Shown here piece after piece: positions 1 to 4,247 of a stretch of DNA of 7,181 nucleotides (positions within the stretch are counted from its first letter, which is position 1; every line of letters starts with the position of its first letter). The stretch spans positions 1 through 7,181 of the forward strand of contig SLOW01000106.1 of the NCBI GenBank assembly GCA_007132315.1, in the 5' to 3' direction. Below the pieces are notes generated by a model. The model was not told the origin of the DNA. It saw nothing but the letters and a program-made list of their open reading frames with translations, and ran no database searches. A program made the translations under genes and the position numbers. This DNA is from Opitutales bacterium. GTDB lineage: Bacteria; Verrucomicrobiota; Verrucomicrobiia; Opitutales; T3Sed10-336.

Positions 1-815
1 CAGCCGAGTTTGGTGCGGATGACCGAAAAATGCGAATAGTCCCTGGTCTGGATCAGGGGCAGGGGTTGGGGTGAGACGAACAGTTCCAGTTCTTCGCGGG
101 TGCCCAGCGCAAAATGGTGTTGCCCGTCGAGAGTGACGTCCATCGTTCCGGAGGGCATGGGATTGCGTACGTGGATTCGGGTGTCCTCGTGAAAAATGAT
201 CGTGCGATTACTCAGGGTGTGCGGACAGATGGGTGTCATGGCGATGACCCGGGCGCGGGTCTCGATGATCGGACCGCCGGCCGAGAGGTTGTAAGCGGTG
301 GAGCCGGTCGGTGTGGAGAAGATCAGGCCGTCACACAGGAATTCGGTGACCGATTGGTCATTGGCCCGCACTTCCAGGGTGGCGAGTCGGCCCGTCTTTT
401 CCTCCTTGATGACAATGTCGTTCAGCGCGATGCCGCGGTCGCCGTCGCCCGCCTTGCCGCACGCCAGCATGGAGCGGTTGTCGATTGTGTAGTGGCCGTC
501 CAACACGGCGTCGAACTCCTGCAGGGCGTCTTCCGCTCCGACGGTGGTCAGGAATCCCAGGCTGCCCCGGTTGATGCCGAAGACCGGAACTTCGGCCCGG
601 GAAGCTTCCCGCACCACACTCAGAAGCGTTCCGTCTCCGCCGATGACACAACAGGCGTCCTGGCCCTCCAGAAATCCGGCCGGTACCGGAAAAGCGTCGC
701 TGGCGATTACGGCTGCTCCCTTGTCGCGCGCGAGGCGCTCCAGTTGGCTGCTCAGACCGGCGGCGCCGGTTTTGCTGCTGTTGACCACAAATGCGATTTT
801 TTTGAGCGGCGACAT
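1..815 (-). CDS. nadK: NAD kinase, C-terminal end cut by window edge
   Basis: NAD kinase transfers the gamma-phosphate of ATP (or polyphosphate) to the 2'-hydroxyl of NAD, making NADP in the cytoplasm. I translated it from the ATG at 815; the reading frame stays open to the window edge. About 271 residues are visible. The family signatures appear in order: the GGDGT phosphate-binding motif at residues 59-63 with the key Asp61, NRGSLGFLT at 82-90, ALND at 130-133, the DGLIFSTPTGSTAY block at 162-175, TPICPHTLSNRTI at 194-206 and DGQ at 230-232. The last visible residues (TKLG, then a codon beginning TG) match the usual KL-W ending of bacterial NadK, so only a few residues should be missing. 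No clear ribosome-binding site precedes the ATG. The gene lies 167 bp downstream of a co-directional sugar kinase. A run of seven A residues on the coding strand (797-803) encodes Lys-Lys near the N-terminus. Family assignment is very secure. Confidence 0.96.
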   Translation of the reverse strand, partial: MSPLKKIAFVVNSSKTGAAGLSSQLERLARDKGAAVIASDAFPVPAGFLEGQDACCVIGGDGTLLSVVREASRAEVPVFGINRGSLGFLTTVGAEDALQEFDAVLDGHYTIDNRSMLACGKAGDGDRGIALNDIVIKEEKTGRLATLEVRANDQSVTEFLCDGLIFSTPTGSTAYNLSAGGPIIETRARVIAMTPICPHTLSNRTIIFHEDTRIHVRNPMPSGTMDVTLDGQHHFALGTREELELFVSPQPLPLIQTRDYSHFSVIRTKLG

Positions 816-982
816 GCGGGAGATCTATTGTTAGCCTGGGAGTCTGTCCGGCAAACCCGCCAGCCTTCCAAGAGCCTAGAGTCCCGTCCCGCCATTGCCA
901 TGACAAAATGCAACAGACCCTTCTTGGAGAAAGTGATCGCCAGGGGCGGGCTGGAACGCTGTACGGAATTCAGTTGGCGGGA
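816..982. other. Intergenic spacer between PfkB-family kinase and nadK
   Basis: This 167-bp non-coding gap separates two minus-strand genes. I see no credible intrinsic terminator: the best inverted repeat, CCAG/CTGG at 940-954, has only four base pairs and no T-run after it. I also see no recognisable promoter or ribosome-binding site for nadK. Plus-strand reading frames crossing it are shadows of the flanking genes. Confidence 0.6.
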
Positions 983-1909
983 TCAGGTTGAAACCTGCCG
1001 GTACTCCTGGCGCAGCGATTCGGCGAGTTCGTCGGGATAGTCGGCGATGCCCGGAGTTGCCGCGTTGGCGGCCGCGGGCGGAATGGCTTCGTCCGCGGCC
1101 TGATCCCAGGGTAAGCCGTGATTCACATGGGCGTGCAGCAGGGCGGCGAGAAAAATGTCTCCCGAGCCGACCGGCGATACCGGTTGGACCGCCGGGGGAT
1201 TCTTCACCCAGGCTCCACCGTCCGGATCGTAACCAGAGACTTGCCGCGAACCGTCGGTGACGATCCACGCGGCCGGGCGGAGGTCGGCCAGGCGTTCCGC
1301 GTTCGGGGAGGCGTCGTCTCCCGGCCCGAGAGCGGAAAATTCGCGCTGGTTCACCTTGATGAGATTCACCGGTTGCCCCGCGAACCAGGCCAGCGGGGGG
1401 CCGTAGGTGTCCACCGCCACGAACAGCCGCTCCGCCAGGGACGACAGGGTGGAACGGAAAACGTCGTAACGCTCCTGGTCCCAGCCCGGAATGCTGCCGT
1501 TGATAACCAGGATATCGCCCTCCGGCAACCCGCTCAAGTATTCGCAGCAGGAGGCGATGGCTTCCGCGTCCAGCGGGTTGTCGGTTCCCAGAAACGCGGT
1601 TTCAGGATGGGCGGCCGACCGGATGACCTGTCCAGTGCGGGTTTCCCGCGAGGTCGCGAACGGGCGCAAAGCGAATTGCCGATCCTCCAGCCACGCCACA
1701 CAGCGAGCCCCGGAGAATCCGCCCGGAAAACAGATCGCTTCGTTGGGAGCGCCCAGCCGGTTGAGCATTTTGCTGACGTTGATCCCTTTCCCGCCCACCT
1801 GCACGGCCTCGTGGGTCGCGCGCGCGGTTCGACCCGGCTGCCAGGAATCCACGTAAAAGGTGGTTTCCCAAAGCAGATTGGCCGTGAATGTGTGGATGCG
1901 GCGGGACAT
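983..1909 (-). CDS. PfkB-family carbohydrate kinase (1-phosphofructokinase/tagatose-6-phosphate kinase-like)
   Basis: This 308-residue cytoplasmic ATP-dependent kinase belongs to the ribokinase/PfkB superfamily, nearest in pattern to the FruK/LacC hexose-phosphate kinases. It has the N-terminal superfamily motif GGKGINVSK at residues 39-47 and the C-terminal anion-hole and catalytic motif PVGSGD at 246-251, in which Asp251 is the expected catalytic base. The length is normal for the family. The first substrate-binding stretch is divergent: FruK and LacC usually read T-L-N-P-A-x-D, while this protein reads T-A-N-L-L-W-E at 9-15, so the sugar-contacting Asp is replaced by Glu15. The substrate therefore cannot be named. 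The ATG at 1909 is chosen because the beta-strand leading to Asn11 starts right after it; no Shine-Dalgarno sequence is visible, and a heptamer repeat directly precedes it. It could also be a kinase for another sugar or a nucleoside. The superfamily assignment is firm, the specificity is not. Confidence 0.9.
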   Translation of the reverse strand: MSRRIHTFTANLLWETTFYVDSWQPGRTARATHEAVQVGGKGINVSKMLNRLGAPNEAICFPGGFSGARCVAWLEDRQFALRPFATSRETRTGQVIRSAAHPETAFLGTDNPLDAEAIASCCEYLSGLPEGDILVINGSIPGWDQERYDVFRSTLSSLAERLFVAVDTYGPPLAWFAGQPVNLIKVNQREFSALGPGDDASPNAERLADLRPAAWIVTDGSRQVSGYDPDGGAWVKNPPAVQPVSPVGSGDIFLAALLHAHVNHGLPWDQAADEAIPPAAANAATPGIADYPDELAESLRQEYRQVST

Positions 1910-1949
1910 GGATCGGATTTCGGATATTGGATCTGGGATTTTGGAGTGA
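1910..1949. repeat. Degenerate 7-bp tandem repeat (GGATNTN type)
   Basis: On the plus strand, consecutive heptamers read GGATTTC (1915-1921), GGATATT (1922-1928), GGATCTG (1929-1935) and GGATTTT (1936-1942), followed by a decayed GGAGTGA (1943-1949). A partial GGATC (1910-1914) comes before them. The GGA core recurs exactly every seven bases. The array ends directly at the start codon of the minus-strand sugar kinase, so it occupies that gene's translation-initiation region. Seven is not a multiple of three and the array is outside the gene, which argues against a coding origin. Confidence 0.75.
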
Positions 1950-1965
1950 GGCGGGAAATCTCAAT

Positions 1966-1994
1966 GCCCTTGTGGCAACGACGTTGCTCAGGGC
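1966..1994. repeat. Nested inverted repeat upstream of the sugar kinase
   Basis: An outer stem GCCCT (1966-1970) pairs with AGGGC (1990-1994). Inside it lies a perfect odd palindrome, GCAACG-A-CGTTGC (1975-1987). The internal loops are TGTG and TC on the plus strand. It starts 57 bp upstream of the kinase start codon. No T-run follows on either strand, so it is not a typical intrinsic terminator. It may be a structured leader, an RNA 3' end or a protein-binding site; the sequence does not decide. Confidence 0.5.
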
Positions 1995-2026
1995 GATAAC
2001 CTTGGGAGACACGAGCTCGGGATGGC

Positions 2027-2051
2027 CTCTGTGCGGCGGCGCGACGCAGAG
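2027..2051. repeat. Inverted repeat between DoxX gene and sugar kinase
   Basis: CTCTGTG (2027-2033) pairs with CGCAGAG (2045-2051) around an 11-base GC-rich loop. It gives seven base pairs with one G-U wobble in plus-strand RNA, but an A-C mismatch in minus-strand RNA. It could be a chance match in GC-rich DNA, though it sits between two other inverted repeats. Confidence 0.35.
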
Positions 2052-2066
2052 AATCAGAGCGGTTTC

Positions 2067-2091
2067 ACGATCGGGACGTTGTCCCGGTTGT
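2067..2091. repeat. Hairpin at the 3' end of the DoxX gene
   Basis: A perfect six-base-pair inverted repeat, CGGGAC-GTT-GTCCCG (2072-2086), lies just beyond the DoxX stop codon. In plus-strand RNA the stem extends outward to 2067 and 2091, giving 11 base pairs with two G-U wobbles. In minus-strand RNA only the inner six pairs are uninterrupted. The position suggests a 3'-end or terminator hairpin for the DoxX transcript, but no T-run follows on the minus strand, so a factor-dependent end or RNA-stabilising role is as likely. Confidence 0.5.
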
Positions 2092-2514
2092 TCACTTCAA
2101 CATCTGGTCCACGCTGTAGCGTCCGGGACCGACAAAGAACAAGCCCAGGAAAACGATCGCCATTTTGAGCGCGTGGGATGTGGTGCTCCAGTCGTCTTCC
2201 CAGAGAATCCAATGGGCGCCGATCGCGAAGAGCATGGTGATGGTCAGAAGGATCAGTGCCGGACGGGTCAGGAAACCGACCGCCAGCAGCAGGGCACCGA
2301 CCGACTCGGCGAAGGCCGCGAGGAATCCCCACAGGGCGGGCATGAACTCGATGCCCACCAGGCTCATCACACCGCCCAGTTCGGCCCAGCGTTCGGTTCC
2401 GCCCAGCAGTTTGGGGCCTCCGTGGATCAGGATATAGGTGACTCCGATTCCAACCCGCATCAGGAGCAGGCCGAAATCACGGAACCGGTCGAGGGAATTC
2501 ATTGCGAGTTTCAT
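2092..2514 (-). CDS. DoxX family membrane protein
   Basis: This small integral inner-membrane protein has 140 residues, the usual DoxX-family length. Four hydrophobic segments are visible, at roughly residues 14-33, 58-80, 85-104 and 114-128. Family hallmarks are the first-helix pattern GLLLMRVGIGVTYILIHGGPK at 15-35, the E-x-x-G-A-L-L-L-x-x-G-F-L-T-R stretch at 70-84, and the C-terminal GPGRYSVDQ at 129-137. The biochemical role of the family is poorly defined. A mycobacterial member is known to join a membrane oxidoreductase complex with superoxide dismutase and a thiosulfate sulfurtransferase, and other members accompany thiosulfate:quinone oxidoreductase. Nothing here identifies a partner, although a glutaredoxin gene lies two genes upstream. 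An AAGGA six bases before the ATG at 2514 supports this start over Met5. The gene is 92 bp downstream of the AI-2E-family gene and is followed by a hairpin. Confidence 0.9.
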   Translation of the reverse strand: MKLAMNSLDRFRDFGLLLMRVGIGVTYILIHGGPKLLGGTERWAELGGVMSLVGIEFMPALWGFLAAFAESVGALLLAVGFLTRPALILLTITMLFAIGAHWILWEDDWSTTSHALKMAIVFLGLFFVGPGRYSVDQMLK

Positions 2515-2520
2515 CAGCAG

Positions 2521-2525
2521 TCCTT
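2521..2525 (-). promoter_or_regulatory. Ribosome-binding site of the DoxX gene
   Basis: AAGGA on the minus strand lies six bases upstream of the ATG at 2514. It is the only convincing Shine-Dalgarno sequence before any gene in this window, and it fixes the start at Met1 rather than the in-frame Met5. Confidence 0.6.
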
Positions 2526-2606
2526 GGCAAAATGGTTAAGGTTCTGTTTGGTCCGCATCGAATTACATCATTCCGGGCCGAATTGCAAAAAAGAAATCCG
2601 TTCCGG

Positions 2607-3743
2607 TCAGGCCGTCAGGTATTTTGTCTTGGCCAGCCGCCAGGCCGTCACGAGAAAGGCGGTCAGGGGAATCGCCAGAATCATGCCGAGGACTCCGCCC
2701 AGAGCGGTTCCCCAGAAAAAAACCGCGATGATGATGGTGACCGGGTGGAGGCCGGTGCGGTCGCCCATGATTTTCGGTGTGAGCACGGTGCTCTCCAGGG
2801 TCTGAACCGCGGCGAACAGACCCGCCACGATGAGCGCGAGCTCCCAGCCGCCTCCGGGCTGGAAGAAGGCGGTCGGTAGCGTGATCGCCAGTCCGATGAT
2901 CACGCCCAGGTAGGGAACGATGTTCAACAGGCCGAGACACAATCCCAGCGGGATGCTGAGCTTCAGTCCGGCCGCGGTGAAACCTGCGGCCAGCAACACG
3001 CCCATGATCAGGGCGATCACCAGTTGACCGCGGAAAAACGAAATCACGATGTCGATGAACTCCCGTACCAGAAAAACCACGTCGGACCGCTTGTCTTTGC
3101 TCAGGAAGGGCAGGTATTCCTCCAGGTTTTCCGTGGGCTCGCGGCGCGATTTCAGGAAGAAAAAAAGATAAACGGGAATGATGGCGAAGGCCACGGCTGC
3201 CGCGAATACGGCCACCAGGGTCTCCCCGGCGCGTACCAGGCCGGGCAGGGCGGCCGAGAACGCTTCCCGGATCTCGCCGGAGAATTCGACCGCGATTTCC
3301 CGCAGCCGTTCCTGGTCGAGAGGTTCGTCCAGCAGATGGGCCCATTGGGGAAAGGTAGTCCGAAGGCTTTCCATCGCCCGTTCCACCAGATCCGGCAGGA
3401 TCTCGATGAAATCGTTGATCTGCCTCAGCGCCACCGGTGCCAGGAAAGAAACCAGACCGAGCGACACGGCGAGCACGAGCCCGTACAGCGTCAATACCGC
3501 CGCCACCGGTCCGAGGCGCAGCCGTTCTTCCATGAACCGCACCAGGGGCCGCAGCATCAAGGCCAGAATGCCCGCGATCGCCAGCGGCCAAAGTAGCGTG
3601 GAGAAGGTGGACACGATTCGCCCGAGGATCACCACAAGCAAAGCGAACAATCCCGCCACGGTGAAGCAGCAGGCGAAGGACAGCGTGAAAGCGAGCAACT
3701 TCCGTTGTCCGGCGCTCAAGAACCGCTCACTGGGAGTATCCAT
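2607..3743 (-). CDS. AI-2E transporter (PerM/YdiK-type) family membrane protein
   Basis: This 378-residue multi-pass inner-membrane protein belongs to the AI-2 exporter superfamily. Members have been linked to export of autoinducer-2 (TqsA), to ion antiport and to unknown permease functions, so the substrate is not predictable. Hydrophobic segments appear at about residues 16-40, 46-66, 78-103, 174-197, 233-258, 264-292, 300-316 and 333-368. The long soluble stretch at roughly 105-170 and the FFRGQ motif at 236-240 are typical. Also typical are GLLNIVPYLGVIIG at 271-284 and the C-terminal block LTPKIMGDRTGLHPV (321-335) followed by AVFFWG and GGVLGMILAIPL. The length is normal and no frameshift is seen. 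The ATG at 3743 is the natural start for the first hydrophilic segment and TM1; no Shine-Dalgarno sequence precedes it. It lies 83 bp downstream of the glutaredoxin gene on the same strand. Family assignment is firm, function open. Confidence 0.93.
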   Translation of the reverse strand: MDTPSERFLSAGQRKLLAFTLSFACCFTVAGLFALLVVILGRIVSTFSTLLWPLAIAGILALMLRPLVRFMEERLRLGPVAAVLTLYGLVLAVSLGLVSFLAPVALRQINDFIEILPDLVERAMESLRTTFPQWAHLLDEPLDQERLREIAVEFSGEIREAFSAALPGLVRAGETLVAVFAAAVAFAIIPVYLFFFLKSRREPTENLEEYLPFLSKDKRSDVVFLVREFIDIVISFFRGQLVIALIMGVLLAAGFTAAGLKLSIPLGLCLGLLNIVPYLGVIIGLAITLPTAFFQPGGGWELALIVAGLFAAVQTLESTVLTPKIMGDRTGLHPVTIIIAVFFWGTALGGVLGMILAIPLTAFLVTAWRLAKTKYLTA

Positions 3744-3826
3744 GGGTCGGTGACGGGATAAGCGGTGCCGGCGCTCGCGTTTCCGCCAGCCCGGGGGCGG
3801 TGTGTTCGGAAGCCGGCATGGAGCGC

Positions 3827-4108
3827 TCAGTCTTCGTCATCGCCGATTCCAAGTTCCATCCGGATATCAGGACGTTCCTCCAGTTCGGAGAGGAAGTCGT
3901 CCACGCTGAAATCGGCAACCACAAAATCGTCATATTCCAGGGTCGGAGTCAGGGATTGACCGCTGACTTCGATCATCCGTTTCAGGCTGGCGTTGCTGCG
4001 GTTCACATCGCGGACATCAAGATCAACCCCGTGGGAATCGAAGAAGGCCTTGGCTTGGCGGCACCACGGGCACCCTCTCTTGATGTAAAGTATCGGTTTG
4101 TGTTTCAT
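3827..4108 (-). CDS. Glutaredoxin-family thiol-disulfide oxidoreductase
   Basis: This small cytoplasmic protein of 93 residues has a thioredoxin-fold glutaredoxin pattern. Strand one is followed by the dithiol active site CPWC at residues 13-16, and the conserved TP that provides the cis-proline is at 54-55. Glutaredoxins reduce disulfides or glutathione mixed disulfides. The CPWC motif departs from the commonest CPYC, and the usual C-terminal Gly-Gly glutathione-binding stretch is replaced by VADFSVDDF (64-72), so glutathione use is uncertain. The tail ends in an acidic GDDED. The frame is open further upstream to 4255, but those 49 residues show no family similarity and would run into the uvrA start, so the ATG at 4108, right before the first beta-strand, is preferred. 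Only a weak GAG precedes it. It is divergent from uvrA and upstream of the AI-2E-family gene. An alternative is a NrdH- or ArsC-like relative, but the dithiol motif and cis-Pro spacing favour glutaredoxin. Confidence 0.87.
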   Translation of the reverse strand: MKHKPILYIKRGCPWCRQAKAFFDSHGVDLDVRDVNRSNASLKRMIEVSGQSLTPTLEYDDFVVADFSVDDFLSELEERPDIRMELGIGDDED

Positions 4109-4247
4109 GCCGAATCTCGAAAGGTTTGTACGGGATTTTCTCGCGGATGGCAAGTCCGGAACCGTCGGGGGACGGCTGATCACAGGTATTTGCCTCCTCG
4201 GGCGAAGCCCGGGTTGTTTATCCCAATCCTGACACGTCGATCTTGTT
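4109..4247. promoter_or_regulatory. Divergent intergenic region, glutaredoxin gene / uvrA
   Basis: This 139-bp spacer must carry the start signals for two divergent genes. It contains two small hairpins: CCGTC-GGGG-GACGG (4162-4175) and a stronger one at 4197-4213. I see no confident -35/-10 pair in either direction. I also see no match to the classical LexA boxes (proteobacterial CTGT-N8-ACAG or firmicute GAAC-N4-GTTC), so SOS control of uvrA is not supported from sequence alone. The promoter role is inferred from the layout. Confidence 0.5.
4197..4213 (+). repeat. Stable GAA-loop hairpin in the uvrA leader
   Basis: CTCGGGC (4197-4203), loop GAA (4204-4206) and GCCCGGG (4207-4213) form a seven-base-pair stem with one T-G wobble. 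The centre GCGAAGC (4202-4208) is known as an exceptionally stable DNA mini-hairpin. A moderately T-rich stretch, TTGTTTAT, follows on the plus strand, giving a terminator- or attenuator-like look. It ends 34 bp before the uvrA start codon. An untranslated-leader role or a transcription block is possible, as is chance. Confidence 0.45.

Noticed and set aside
797..803. Programmed frameshift at the A7 run in nadK
   Set aside because: The run encodes two lysines near the N-terminus, the downstream frame continues normally as NadK, and no alternative-frame product or stimulatory structure is seen.
114..1040. Long plus-strand open frame of 308 codons
   Set aside because: It lies antisense to nadK and the end of the PfkB-family gene. 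Its translation is low-complexity and matches no family, while the minus strand carries all NadK motifs. It is a GC-rich shadow frame.
1936..1964. Sigma-70 promoter for the sugar kinase
   Set aside because: A TTGAGA-like -35 is present on the minus strand, but no acceptable -10 lies 16-18 bases downstream; the region is heptamer repeat.
1118..1999. Plus-strand open frame of 293 codons
   Set aside because: It is antisense to the PfkB-family kinase, has no recognisable motifs, and runs through the heptamer repeat. Shadow frame.
2587..2609. Intrinsic terminator after the AI-2E-family gene
   Set aside because: The minus strand has a T-rich stretch here, but the sequence before it forms only a three-base-pair stem (CGG/CCG).
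4177..4187. LexA/SOS box upstream of uvrA
   Set aside because: The TGATCA palindrome with nearby CACAG superficially suggests a box, but spacing and halves match neither the CTGT-N8-ACAG nor the GAAC-N4-GTTC type.
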